A stretch of DNA of 64,000 nt, taken from assembly GCF_027942295.1 (NCBI RefSeq), contig NZ_CP101416.1, positions 2,210,001 to 2,274,000 of the forward strand, in the 5' to 3' direction. Source of the stretch: Pseudanabaena sp. Chao 1811. GTDB taxonomy: Bacteria; Cyanobacteriota; Cyanobacteriia; Pseudanabaenales; Pseudanabaenaceae. The notes beneath the pieces are model-generated. The model was not told where the DNA came from. It saw only the letters and a list, made by a program, of their open reading frames with translations, and did not search any database. Made by a program: the position numbers and the translations under genes. Positions 8,644 to 16,792 of the stretch are shown here, in pieces. How positions within the stretch are numbered: the stretch's first letter is position 1; the number at the start of each line of letters is the position of its first letter.

Positions 8644-8870
8644 ATAAACCCCAGCAGGATTATTAGGGATATCATTTGGCTTCTTCCCTGAGCTTATCCA
8701 AGCTATCCATTCTTGCCTACTTTGTAAGTTTAACTGATGTATAAACTGTCGAGCATCTATAAATGATCGATAATTTCGATTGAATACAGCAACTGTTCCT
8801 GTACCTAACCAGTCACCCCAACCAGTCCAGCCATTATCTTTATAAATCTGTCGAGGGTCAGCAGGTATAT

Positions 8871-10127
8871 CTGAGATCTTGCAGCATTCGTGAAAGAGTC
8901 AAGTGGGAATGGGTTTGAGAATAATTTCAAAGCCATGACGAGCAGCAATATCGGCACTAATTTGAAGATACCTGAGAAGTTTCAACCAAAGGACAGAAGG
9001 GAATAAAACAGAAAGGGTTAAATCACAGGTAGCTTTCCAGTCCAAGATGGGAGGAAACGACCATTGATCAATCCAATGAGCCAAAAGATAAGAAAGCAGA
9101 GAGAGGATAAGCCAACGATAAACGCCAAGTTTTGTAGATTGCCCAAAACAATGCAAACCAAAGCGATGTTTGATGGTTTTGAAGAATCCCTCAATCGCCC
9201 AACGCTTACGACCTAACATCACCAGATAAGCGCCAGAATAAGGATGAGAAGAGACCACAAAGCGTAACTCCCGTTTACTATCGGCTCTTTTGAGCCAGAA
9301 CCAAGAGATCGTCAAAGGCGTACTTAGCCCTTCCAGTAAAATTAGTTGTCCACGTTTGCCATGGGGATAAAGTTGTTTGACGGTACGTCCATCTTGAAGT
9401 TTACGATTGTTGCGGACACCGACAACGATGCGCCAAGACTTGGCGCGGACAGCATTGAAAAACTTCACCGTACTAAACTCAGTATCAGCAAGGACAATCA
9501 CAGTCTTGCCTTGGGTTAGTTGCTTGGGTACTGTCCCCAATAACTTACAAGCTAAGTCAGAGGGACTGGAGTATCCTTTGCCGCGCCATACTCTAAAACT
9601 CCATGGTACGCGCCACTCTCCATAGACCAGATACAGTACAACCAGATGTAGTCCTCGCTTTCCGTTGAGGATTCTCACCCATGGGTCTGGTTCGTTTGGG
9701 GTGGGATTGCTCAAATGTAAAAACTTGCCGCTTTTTTCTAAGGTGGTCAGGTCTATCAGTATCTTTAATGGCACTCTCTTCGATGGGCGATGCTTGGCGA
9801 TTTGCCCCAAAATTGACAGCCTTGTTGCTCGAATTAGTCCTCTTGTTGACCAGTTATAGTGATTGAGAAATCGGCTTAATGCACTCGCTGATTTTACCTG
9901 TGTATGTTCTGGATAGGGATGCCCTTGCGCTTCCAGAAATAGCCCTAATATTGCATTCAGACTTGCTTTTTGATACACACTTGGCATCAGACAAATTAGG
10001 CTATACACTAAACCTTGGGCGTGCTTAACGATGCTTTCCATAATCGTTATTTAATTTACTACTACGCCCTTTTTTTCACATCTTTACTCTCTTTGCAACC
10101 CCTTTCCAGAATGGTGCAAGTTCTCAG
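8871..10127 (-). mobile_element. IS4-superfamily insertion sequence, complete, 1257 bp
   Basis: The ends CTGAGATCTTGCAGCATTC and (complement of the right end) CTGAGAACTTGCACCATTC match at 17 of 19 positions. ATAT flanks both sides (8867-8870 and 10128-10131) as a 4-bp target duplication. It carries one transposase gene reading leftward. It splits the helicase-methyltransferase gene after codon 41, and removing the element plus one ATAT restores the reading frame exactly, so the insertion is recent. Confidence 0.92.
8899..10041 (-). CDS. DDE transposase, IS4 superfamily
   Basis: The 380-residue transposase shows the DDE catalytic pattern: ILIDLTTLEKSGK, then VIVLADTEFSTVKFF, then RWAIEGFFKTIKH, the last giving the R(3)E(6)K spacing typical of IS4-type enzymes. 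The gene is intact and fills the element. It cuts and joins DNA at the 19-bp terminal repeats. The exact ISfinder family (IS4 or IS701-like) is not resolved; the 4-bp duplication argues against classical IS4 members with longer ones. Confidence 0.9.
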   Translation of the reverse strand: MESIVKHAQGLVYSLICLMPSVYQKASLNAILGLFLEAQGHPYPEHTQVKSASALSRFLNHYNWSTRGLIRATRLSILGQIAKHRPSKRVPLKILIDLTTLEKSGKFLHLSNPTPNEPDPWVRILNGKRGLHLVVLYLVYGEWRVPWSFRVWRGKGYSSPSDLACKLLGTVPKQLTQGKTVIVLADTEFSTVKFFNAVRAKSWRIVVGVRNNRKLQDGRTVKQLYPHGKRGQLILLEGLSTPLTISWFWLKRADSKRELRFVVSSHPYSGAYLVMLGRKRWAIEGFFKTIKHRFGLHCFGQSTKLGVYRWLILSLLSYLLAHWIDQWSFPPILDWKATCDLTLSVLFPSVLWLKLLRYLQISADIAARHGFEIILKPIPT

Positions 10128-10249
10128 ATATCTTTCGGTTTGGATTCAGTTTTTGTCCAATCTGACCATTCTCTTCTGCTTTGTAAATTAAGCTGATGGA
10201 CAAAAGTACGAGCTTCTTCAAACGAGCGCCAGTTTGTTTTTTTTACCAT
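10128..10249 (-). pseudogene. 5' fragment of the helicase-methyltransferase gene
   Basis: The minus strand from the ATG at 10249 reads MVKKTNWRSFEEARTFVHQL, continues with SRREWSDWTKTESKPKDI, and then enters the IS. It is the first repeat unit of the helicase gene: KPKDI joins directly to PADPRQIYKDNGW across the insertion, like the KPEDIPTNPHDVYK of other units. An in-frame stop lies five codons upstream of the ATG and an AGG sits six bases before it, so this is the likely original start. As it stands it can make only a 41-residue peptide. Confidence 0.88.
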
Positions 10250-10318
10250 TCGATACCTATACTAATCCATACATCAGCAACTAAAATTACAGACTTTACA
10301 CCACAATACCTCATTATT

Positions 10319-10702
10319 CTATTGCAATCCCAAGTTTTGCTTAGCAAACAATACAGCAAGCTGAGCTATGGCTGCAAACGGTGCGTTACCGCCTTTATCT
10401 TTCACATAATTAAGTGTTTTTTGCCAGACAGAATTATTTTTAATGGAGTCGAAAAATTCGTAACCTTCCCAAGTTAAGTTAGTCAAGGTCTTGGCTACAG
10501 GAAGAACGTCTGCCATTTGATTGTATTTTGTAGATTTCTTGCCTTCTGCTAGTCCACTATCAATTAATAGGTAGGCATTGTAAGCAATTTCTTCTTCCGA
10601 GTATCCATCCACTTGTAAAGTTGATACATATAGTTCTGCTTTAGAATCTTCTAACCGTAAGACAAGTTCGCGAATTAGATTCATATCTCTTTTCATAGCC
10701 AT
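10319..10702 (-). CDS. DUF2513 family protein
   Basis: The protein of about 127 residues begins MAMKRDMNLIRELVLRLED and continues with GYSEEEIAYNAYLLIDSGLAEG and LTWEGYEFFDSIKNNSVWQKT, the usual DUF2513 pattern. This family is common in phage-related and accessory regions and its fold suggests a small winged-helix protein; its function is not known. The start is placed at 10702 (or 10696, MKRDMN), because the longer open frame runs into the repeat block and an AAAAAGG precedes the ATG. It is the first small gene of the repeat-punctuated island. Confidence 0.75.
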   Translation of the reverse strand: MAMKRDMNLIRELVLRLEDSKAELYVSTLQVDGYSEEEIAYNAYLLIDSGLAEGKKSTKYNQMADVLPVAKTLTNLTWEGYEFFDSIKNNSVWQKTLNYVKDKGGNAPFAAIAQLAVLFAKQNLGLQ

Positions 10703-10757
10703 TGCCTTTTTGATGGTAATACCTGATTTTATCAAATAATTTTTAGGCTTGGTGAGG

Positions 10758-10935
10758 GGCGATCGCTGTTTGATGTGGGGAATAGGCGATCGGGTTTTAT
10801 GGGTGATGAGGGTGCGATCGCTGGTTGATTTGCAGAGAATAGGCGATCGGGTGTTGGGTGTTGAGGGTGCGATCGTTGTTTGATGATGTGGGAAAAGGCG
10901 ATCGGGTTTTGTGGGTGATGAGGGGCGATCGTTCT
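10758..10935 (+). repeat. HIP1-core tandem repeat, block A (three units)
   Basis: The block alternates two half-units of 27-28 bp that both begin GGCGATCG: an alpha half with GCGATCGCTGTTTGAT and a G-rich tail, and a beta half with GGCGATCGGGTTTT and GTGGGTGATGAGG. GCGATCG starts at 10759, 10814 and 10869, giving a 55-bp period. It separates the DUF2513 gene from the AF2212-like/PIN pair. Confidence 0.9.
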
Positions 10936-10980
10936 GTAAATAAAGATATAATGTCAGCAAAGCAGCATAAGCAAAAAATT

Positions 10981-11217
10981 ATGATTCAAACCTTAGATGC
11001 TCTCTTTGATGGCGTAACCCTTGTTCCTGAAGTGCCTCTAAACATCAAATCAGGCACAAGAGTACGGATTATTGTTGAAAGTCTTTTGCCTGATGCAAAA
11101 CCACCCAAAAAATCATTCTTACAAACTGCTAAATCTTTAAACTTGCAAGGCAAACCCGATTGGTCAGAAAACATCGATCAATACCTTTATGGGGAAGATA
11201 TCTCAGAAAATGCGTGA
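10981..11217 (+). CDS. Antitoxin, AF2212-like family, partner of PIN toxin
   Basis: The 78-residue protein (IQTLDALFDGVTLVPEVPL...GTRVRIIVES) has the short beta-rich start of AF2212/DUF104-type antitoxins, followed by a basic and then acidic tail that would bind the toxin. Its stop codon overlaps the start of the PIN gene by eight bases (ATGCGTGA), a usual antitoxin-toxin arrangement. The pair is the only one in the island on the plus strand. Such antitoxins neutralise the nuclease and repress their own promoter. Confidence 0.7.
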   Translation: MIQTLDALFDGVTLVPEVPLNIKSGTRVRIIVESLLPDAKPPKKSFLQTAKSLNLQGKPDWSENIDQYLYGEDISENA

Positions 11218-11620
11218 ATTTTTTTTAGATACATCCTTTGCGATCGCACTATCCGCAATTACAGATCAAAACCATGCAAAAGCAGTAGAACTAGCTGAAC
11301 AGATTGAATCTCAAAATATATGCCTAGTAACCACTCAAGCAATTTTATTGGAAATTGGAAATGCACTTTCCAAACAAAAATATAGAGCCGCCGCAATCCA
11401 ACTTCTTGAATCACTAGAATCAGATCCAAACGTTAAAATAGTTCCTCTAACAAATGAACTATATGACGCTGCATTTCAATTATTCAGAAGCCGCCAAGAT
11501 AAAGAATGGGGATTAGTTGATTGTATTTCATTCGTAGTTATGCAAAGTCATTCAATTACCGAAGCCTTAACTGCTGATGACCATTTCAATCAAGCAGGAT
11601 TTCGAGCATTATTAAAATGA
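11210..11620 (+). CDS. PIN-domain ribonuclease toxin (VapC-like)
   Basis: The 136-residue PIN domain has the acidic metal-binding residues in the usual order: D7 (FFLDTSF), E48 (ILLEIGNAL), D104 (GLVDCISF) and D123/D124 (TADDHF). PIN toxins cut tRNA or rRNA when freed from the antitoxin. The start at 11210 overlaps the antitoxin stop and gives the canonical N-terminus; an upstream in-frame start would only add non-family residues. Repeat block B begins two bases after its stop codon. Confidence 0.85.
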   Translation: MREFFLDTSFAIALSAITDQNHAKAVELAEQIESQNICLVTTQAILLEIGNALSKQKYRAAAIQLLESLESDPNVKIVPLTNELYDAAFQLFRSRQDKEWGLVDCISFVVMQSHSITEALTADDHFNQAGFRALLK

Positions 11621-11621
11621 T

Positions 11622-11890
11622 TTTCGCTGTTTGATTTGAGGAATAGGCGATCGGGTTTTGTGGGTGATGAGGGGTGTGATCGCTGTTTGATTTTGAGGGA
11701 ATAGGCGATCGGGTTTTGTGGGTGTTGATGTGGCGATCGCTGTTTTGTGGTGAGATTTAGGCGATCGGGTTTGTATGTGGTGAGGGGGTGATTGCAGTTT
11801 GGTTTTGAGGTTTAGGCGATCGGGTTTTGTGGGTAGTGAATGGGCGATCGCTGTTTAGTGTTGAGGGAAATAGGCGATCGGGTTGAAGGG
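11622..11890 (+). repeat. HIP1-core tandem repeat, block B (about five units)
   Basis: This is the longest block: five alpha/beta pairs, several with changed HIP1 cores (GTGATCGC, GTGATTGC). The period is 55-57 bp and the orientation is the same as in block A. It separates the PIN gene from brnA/brnT. It contains open frames by chance, but these read only repeat-derived low-complexity peptides. Confidence 0.9.
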
Positions 11891-11913
11891 TTATTATGCT
11901 TTGATTTAGTAGT

Positions 11914-12171
11914 TTATTGTAAAACTTTCCCCGATTCTTCCTGTTCCTTTGCTTGGCGCAAAATTTCATTAATCAGACTTTGATAGCCAACTTCTCCCGC
12001 CTTCAATTTGAAATACTCAATAAGATTGGCATCTAAGGAAATAGTAATACTTTGCTTACGTGGCATAGGTTTAAGTGCAATACGAAACTTTGCCCGATCT
12101 AAATCTGATTGTGTTACTTCGGAATATTCATCACGATCATTAGAGGTTTCTGAAGAAGAGAAGTTGTTCAT
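11914..12171 (-). CDS. brnA: BrnA-type antitoxin
   Basis: The 85-residue protein has an acidic N-terminus (SSSETSNDRDEYSE) and a ribbon-helix-helix domain at the C-terminus (KQSITISLDANLIEYFKLKAGEVGYQSLINEILRQ), the layout of BrnA. It would bind BrnT and repress the operon. The ATG at 12171 is chosen because it gives the usual BrnA N-terminus; the open frame continues upstream inside brnT. It overlaps the 3' end of brnT by 32 bases. Confidence 0.85.
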   Translation of the reverse strand: MNNFSSSETSNDRDEYSEVTQSDLDRAKFRIALKPMPRKQSITISLDANLIEYFKLKAGEVGYQSLINEILRQAKEQEESGKVLQ

Positions 12172-12409
12172 TTTTGTTTGCCTCACGCATGGAAATAATA
12201 CGTATTTCGTCTTCGGTTTCAGTATGTACAATAACAACAACTTTCATGCCCAAGAGTCCAAGCGTTACCCAACGCTGTTCTCCATAGTTTTCACGGTTAT
12301 CTTCAAACGTGAATGTCGAGCCTGTAAAGACTTTTTCAGCATTCACAAAATCGATAGCGTGCTTTTTTAGGTTGCTTTGTCTTTTAACTTCATTCCAGAT
12401 GAATTTCAT
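12140..12409 (-). CDS. brnT: BrnT-type ribonuclease toxin
   Basis: The 89-residue protein has the BrnT pattern: FIWNEVKRQSNLKKHAIDF, the EDNRENYGEQRWVTLG stretch, and the C-terminal EIRIISMREANKNE. BrnT is a RelE-fold ribonuclease that stops translation and is held by BrnA. The toxin gene comes first and the antitoxin second, as is usual for this family. The pair is bounded by repeat blocks B and C. Confidence 0.88.
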   Translation of the reverse strand: MKFIWNEVKRQSNLKKHAIDFVNAEKVFTGSTFTFEDNRENYGEQRWVTLGLLGMKVVVIVHTETEDEIRIISMREANKNEQLLFFRNL

Positions 12410-12477
12410 ATATGATTTTCATTATACATACTTTAAATAACTCGTCTCTTGAGATTAAAGTTTAGCATTTAGAATAT

Positions 12478-12604
12478 GGCGATCGCTGTTTGATATTGGG
12501 AAATAGGCGATCGGGTTTTGTGGGTGATGAGGGTGCGATCGCTATTTGATGTGAGGGAATAGGCGATCGAGTTTATGGATGATGAGAGGCGATCGCTGTT
12601 TAAT
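12478..12604 (+). repeat. HIP1-core tandem repeat, block C
   Basis: Two and a half alpha/beta units in the plus orientation. The last alpha half runs up to the stop codon of the DUF5615 toxin gene. It separates the brnT/brnA pair from the DUF5615/DUF433 pair. Confidence 0.88.
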
Positions 12605-12605
12605 G

Positions 12606-12956
12606 TTATATAAACTCACACGAGTCATTGATTGATATAACAACTCCTGCGGGTAAAGAAGTAATCACTTCACTTATTCGCTCCATCAACGGAAGTAAAT
12701 AATCAGGTCTAGTACTACGAGCATCCGAAACGACAATTCTCAAATTCTTCCCCACTAAATTTTGCTGATAACGCAAGTTCTTATCCGCAGTAATAAAAGC
12801 ATCAAAGGGATGATTCTCAGCTAAGCGAAGAATTTCACTATCCTTAAACCCACGCCATCCCATATCATCAACATTGTAAACTTCATGACCTCTAGATAGA
12901 AAAGACTGCTTGAGTTTTCTACTCAGAAGATTTTCATCCAATAATATAATCATCAA
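12606..12956 (-). CDS. DUF5615 PIN-like toxin
   Basis: The 116-residue protein has the PIN-like acidic start IILLDENL, the family phrase DMGWRGFKDSEILRLAENHPFD, and FITADKNLRYQQNL, all typical of DUF5615. These proteins are predicted nucleases and nearly always follow a DUF433 gene. Here the start overlaps the DUF433 stop by four bases (12953-12956). It is treated as the toxin of a type II pair; activity is inferred from family. Confidence 0.82.
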   Translation of the reverse strand: MMIILLDENLLSRKLKQSFLSRGHEVYNVDDMGWRGFKDSEILRLAENHPFDAFITADKNLRYQQNLVGKNLRIVVSDARSTRPDYLLPLMERISEVITSLPAGVVISINDSCEFI

Positions 12957-13189
12957 GCAGAACGTTCCTGAGCAATTAATAATTTGGCAGCACTTTCCAA
13001 AACCCTCATGACTTGTGATTTTAGATAAGGAAAATCATCAATAAATTCGGCTAAACCTCCCTCACCTTCAAGATAGTCAAAAAAAGTCTGCAAAGGAACT
13101 CTCGTTCCCTTAAAAACTGGAACTCCACTCATAATATCGGGATCGCGATGAATAATCCCTTTCATTTCCAATAAGTTATTTAGTGTCAT
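12953..13189 (-). CDS. DUF433 antitoxin
   Basis: The 78-residue protein shows the DUF433 signature IIHRDPDIMSGVPVFKGTRVPLQTFFDYLEG...FIDDFPYL, a small homeodomain-like DNA-binding fold. In many bacteria it is paired with DUF5615, as here. It likely binds its own promoter just upstream, next to repeat block D. Confidence 0.85.
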   Translation of the reverse strand: MTLNNLLEMKGIIHRDPDIMSGVPVFKGTRVPLQTFFDYLEGEGGLAEFIDDFPYLKSQVMRVLESAAKLLIAQERSA

Positions 13190-13236
13190 TACATAGCACG
13201 ATATAACTTATTTCATTATAAAACAAAAGCATAGAA

Positions 13237-13354
13237 AGGCGATCGGGTTTGCGGGTGATGAGGGGGCGATCGCTGTTTGATTTGAGGGAAAAGGCGATCG
13301 GGTTTGCGGGTGATGAAGGGGCGATTGCTGTTTGATGATGAGGAAATAGGAGAT
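13237..13354 (+). repeat. HIP1-core tandem repeat, block D
   Basis: Two beta/alpha units in the plus orientation; the last alpha half carries GCGATTGC instead of HIP1. It separates the DUF433/DUF5615 pair from the interrupted RelE-type toxin gene. Confidence 0.88.
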
Positions 13355-14075
13355 CATTCATCTAATCATAAATTTCCCTGCGATGTCCGATTTGATGAAT
13401 AATGAGACTTTTTTGTGATTGGGCGATCGCATAAATAACCCGATAATCTCCAACACGCAGCTTAAAAAAACTTGATAAATTGCCAGAAAGAGATAGAGGT
13501 GTAATTTATTCAAAATTCGAGAGTGTAAAGTGAAGTGTGTAAAGTCTGGGATATATACAGAGAGATGATCTAGACACACAATTACCAACACTAAAACTGA
13601 TGAATATACGCAAAGAATTGCTCGACGAATTGCTGCAAGAATGTAAAACACCACCTGACCTATTCGGAGAAGGAGGCATTCTGAAACAACTGACAACCGC
13701 GTTGGTGGAGAGAGCATTGGAAGCAGAACTATCAACCCATCTGGGATACGGTAAGCACGAACCAAGACCAGAAGGACAAACTAACAGTCGCAACGGTTAT
13801 AGCCAGAAAAAAGTGCAAGGTGACTTTGGCGTAGCCGAAATCGCAGTCCCCCGAGATCGGCAAGGGGAGTTTGAACCGCAGATGGTGAAGAAAGGACAAA
13901 GTCGCTTGTCAGGACTAGATGAAAAGATCATTGCTCTCTACGCACGAGGTATGAGTGTCAGGGATATTCAAGCCCAGTTGCAAGAAATGTATGGTGTTGA
14001 AGTATCACCAACACTTATTTCCAATGTTACAGATGCAGTAATTGACGAGGTGAAGCAATGGCAAAACCGTCCCCT

Positions 14076-15402
14076 GAGACTGTCAAGTAAAATGTGTAAA
14101 GTCTAGAAGCTAGACGTGGAGACGATCCTCGAAGAGGATGGCAAAGCGATTAAGAGCAGGTTTCCAATCACGAATCGGCATCGTCCACTTCTTCGAGATA
14201 TTCCGCATTGCTAAATAAACGAGCTTGAAAGCAGCATCATCAGAGGGAAAAATCTGTTGGGATTTAATCACCTTCCGCAAACTACTGTTCATCGACTCAA
14301 TCGCATTGGTGGTATAAATCGCCCTGCGAATCTCGGTCGGGAAAGCAAAGAAGGGGATAATGTTTGCCCAATGACTGCGCCAAGACTTGGAGATTGATGG
14401 ATATTGCTTGTCCCACTTTTCAGCAAAGAGTTCGAGATTAAACTCAGCCTCCGATTCCGTCGCCGCGCTATAAATAGCCTTGAGGTCAGCACAAACTTGC
14501 TTGCGTTGTTGCCAAGGTACAAAAGCGACCGAGTTTCTGACCATGTGGACAATGCATAACTGCACCTGAGTTTTAGGAAATACCGTCTCAATCGCATTAG
14601 GGAAACCAGTCAAGCCATCGACACATGCAATCAAAATATCTTTGACCCCACGGTTGTGAATTTCGGTGAGTACTGACAACCAGAATTTCGCACCTTCATT
14701 CGGAGAAATCCACATACCCAGTAATTCCTTGTACCCGTCCATATTCACGCCCAAGGCAAAGTACAAGGATTTGTTAATCACTCTGCCATTGTCTCGGACT
14801 TTGATGACTAGACAGTCCAGAAAGACGATTGGATAGACTGCTTCAAGGGGACGGTTTTGCCATTGCTTCACCTCGTCAATTACTGCATCTGTAACATTGG
14901 AAATAAGTGTTGGTGATACTTCAACACCATACATTTCTTGCAACTGGGCTTGAATATCCCTGACACTCATACCTCGTGCGTAGAGAGCAATGATCTTTTC
15001 ATCTAGTCCTGACAAGCGACTTTGTCCTTTCTTCACCATCTGCGGTTCAAACTCCCCTTGCCGATCTCGGGGGACTGCGATTTCGGCTACGCCAAAGTCA
15101 CCTTGCACTTTTTTCTGGCTATAACCGTTGCGACTGTTAGTTTGTCCTTCTGGTCTTGGTTCGTGCTTACCGTATCCCAGATGGGTTGATAGTTCTGCTT
15201 CCAATGCTCTCTCCACCAACGCGGTTGTCAGTTGTTTCAGAATGCCTCCTTCTCCGAATAGGTCAGGTGGTGTTTTACATTCTTGCAGCAATTCGTCGAG
15301 CAATTCTTTGCGTATATTCATCAGTTTTAGTGTTGGTAATTGTGTGTCTAGATCATCTCTCTGTATATATCCCAGACTTTACACACTTCACTTTACACTC
15401 TC
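14076..15402 (-). mobile_element. IS256-family element (inner copy), complete, 1327 bp, inserted in opposite orientation
   Basis: This copy has the same ends as the outer one and is flanked by the 8-bp duplication CGTCCCCT (14068-14075 and 15403-15410). It lies inside the transposase gene of the outer copy. The only difference seen near the left end is a 2-bp AG indel between the two leader regions (GAGAGATG here, GAGATG in the outer copy). The near identity shows very recent movement. Confidence 0.93.
14110..15321 (-). CDS. IS256-family (mutator-type) transposase
   Basis: The 403-residue enzyme is intact. The N-terminal part has the [20 protein letters not shown] region and a helix-turn-helix segment ([28 protein letters not shown]). 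The DDE catalytic core is visible as [29 protein letters not shown] and [13 protein letters not shown]. It would act on both IS copies here because their ends match. Confidence 0.93.
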   Translation of the reverse strand: MNIRKELLDELLQECKTPPDLFGEGGILKQLTTALVERALEAELSTHLGYGKHEPRPEGQTNSRNGYSQKKVQGDFGVAEIAVPRDRQGEFEPQMVKKGQSRLSGLDEKIIALYARGMSVRDIQAQLQEMYGVEVSPTLISNVTDAVIDEVKQWQNRPLEAVYPIVFLDCLVIKVRDNGRVINKSLYFALGVNMDGYKELLGMWISPNEGAKFWLSVLTEIHNRGVKDILIACVDGLTGFPNAIETVFPKTQVQLCIVHMVRNSVAFVPWQQRKQVCADLKAIYSAATESEAEFNLELFAEKWDKQYPSISKSWRSHWANIIPFFAFPTEIRRAIYTTNAIESMNSSLRKVIKSQQIFPSDDAAFKLVYLAMRNISKKWTMPIRDWKPALNRFAILFEDRLHV

Positions 15403-16281
15403 CGTCCCCTTGAAGCAGTCTATCCAATCGTCTTTCTGGACTGTCTAGTCATCAAAGTCCGAGACAATGGCAGAGTGATTAACAAATCCTTGTACTTTGC
15501 CTTGGGCGTGAATATGGACGGGTACAAGGAATTACTGGGTATGTGGATTTCTCCGAATGAAGGTGCGAAATTCTGGTTGTCAGTACTCACCGAAATTCAC
15601 AACCGTGGGGTCAAAGATATTTTGATTGCCTGTGTCGATGGCTTGACTGGTTTCCCTAATGCGATTGAGACGGTATTTCCTAAAACTCAGGTGCAGTTAT
15701 GCATTGTCCACATGGTCAGAAACTCGGTCGCTTTTGTACCTTGGCAACAACGCAAGCAAGTTTGTGCTGACCTCAAGGCTATTTATAGCGCGGCGACGGA
15801 ATCGGAGGCTGAGTTTAATCTCGAACTCTTTGCTGAAAAGTGGGACAAGCAATATCCATCAATCTCCAAGTCTTGGCGCAGTCATTGGGCAAACATTATC
15901 CCCTTCTTTGCTTTCCCGACCGAGATTCGCAGGGCGATTTATACCACCAATGCGATTGAGTCGATGAACAGTAGTTTGCGGAAGGTGATTAAATCCCAAC
16001 AGATTTTTCCCTCTGATGATGCTGCTTTCAAGCTCGTTTATTTAGCAATGCGGAATATCTCGAAGAAGTGGACGATGCCGATTCGTGATTGGAAACCTGC
16101 TCTTAATCGCTTTGCCATCCTCTTCGAGGATCGTCTCCACGTCTAGCTTCTAGACTTTACACATTTTACTTGACAGTCTCCAAAATTCTCGCTTAACCAC
16201 TTGATTTTACGAGCTATCCGTATTTGATTAGTGCGATCGATTTTCGCAAGATCTGCGATCGCCTCAGAAGTAAAATCAATG

Positions 16282-16491
16282 CTATAGCTCATCCCAATTA
16301 AGCCCCAATGATTGCATAGCTTGAACCGCAGGAATAACATTTGGTTGCTGTTGTTGTCGTAATAAACGCTCCACAACTGCTGTTTTTAACTTCTTACCTT
16401 CATCTAGATCGATATATTCTTCTAATACTTCAATCACAACTTCACGAACTAGTAAACGAAACTGTTCGGTAGTGAGTTCTTTTATTTGCAT
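16282..16491 (-). CDS. Antitoxin of the interrupted RelE-type pair
   Basis: The 69-residue protein (MQIKELTTEQFRLLVREVVI, then EYIDLDEGKKL and a C-terminal AMQSLGLNWDEL) matches the small cyanobacterial antitoxins that precede RelE-type toxins. Its stop overlaps the start of the broken toxin gene by 11 bases. The toxin partner is destroyed, so the antitoxin is now an orphan and free to decay or to act on related toxins. Confidence 0.7.
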   Translation of the reverse strand: MQIKELTTEQFRLLVREVVIEVLEEYIDLDEGKKLKTAVVERLLRQQQQPNVIPAVQAMQSLGLNWDEL

Positions 16492-16556
16492 AACATTACG
16501 GCTCTACTACTTGTTTTGCATTAATTCTAACGTAATCGTCAATATAAATTAGCAAT

Positions 16557-16783
16557 GCGATCGCTGTTTGATGTTGAGATTTAGGCGATCGGGTTTTGTG
16601 GGTGATGAAGGGTGCGATCGCTATTTGATATTGGGAAATAGGCGATCGGGTTTTGGGTGGTTAGGGGCGATCGCTGTTTGATTTGAGGAAAAAGGCGATC
16701 ATGTTTTGCGGGTGGTGAGGGGCGATCTCTGTTTTATGTTGTGGGAATAGGTGATCGGGTTTTGAGTTTGAGGGGCGATCTCT
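16557..16783 (+). repeat. HIP1-core tandem repeat, block E (about four and a half units)
   Basis: Plus-oriented alpha/beta units with some eroded cores (GCGATCTC, AGGTGATC). It separates the RelE-type antitoxin from the PD-(D/E)XK-like gene. Confidence 0.88.
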
Positions 16784-16792
16784 ATGCAACTC

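Larger units (their letters stand above)
13600..16146 (+). pseudogene. IS256-family transposase of the outer copy, disrupted
   Basis: Codons from 13600 to 14075 and from 15411 to 16146 join, after removing the inner element and one CGTCCCCT duplication, into a 403-residue transposase identical in translation to the inner copy. As it stands, the first half reads into the inner IS and stops at 14106. The C-terminal part (from about 15411) contains the E of the DDE triad in [13 protein letters not shown]. Confidence 0.9.
13521..16180 (+). mobile_element. IS256-family element (outer copy), interrupted by a second copy
   Basis: The ends are GAGAGTGTAAAGTGAAGTGT and, at the right in complement, GAGACTGTCAAGTAAAATGT, both followed by GTAAAGTC. 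The 8-bp duplication CAAAATTC lies at 13513-13520 and 16181-16188, as expected for IS256. Without the inner copy and its duplication the element is 1325 bp. Its transposase gene is cut by the inner copy, so it can move only with help in trans. Confidence 0.92.
13362..16292 (-). pseudogene. RelE/ParE-family toxin gene, split by nested IS256 elements and carrying a nonsense codon
   Basis: The 5' part (16292 down to 16181) reads MSYSIDFTSEAIADLAKIDR and RIARKIKWLSENF. The 3' part (13520 down to 13362) reads ITPLSLSGNLSSFFKLRVGD and YRVIYAIAQ...IIHQIGHRREIYD, then stop. Together they make a normal RelE-type toxin of about 90 residues. The 2660-bp insertion is flanked by the 8-bp duplication CAAAATTC. 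After the insertion is removed, the junction reads ENFE-TAA-ITPLSL, so the gene also has an in-frame stop where relatives commonly have a residue such as Gln. The toxin is therefore dead twice over. Its antitoxin gene upstream is intact. Confidence 0.85.

Noticed and set aside
10703-10960. Long N-terminal extension of the DUF2513 gene
   Set aside because: The extension is made of repeat-block sequence; the family start MKRDMNLIRE lies inside with a better ribosome-binding site.
11757-11969. Open frame inside repeat block B as a gene
   Set aside because: It is read from the HIP1-core repeats (peptide phrases such as RLFPST, PFTTHKTRSP repeat); no family match and no ribosome-binding site.
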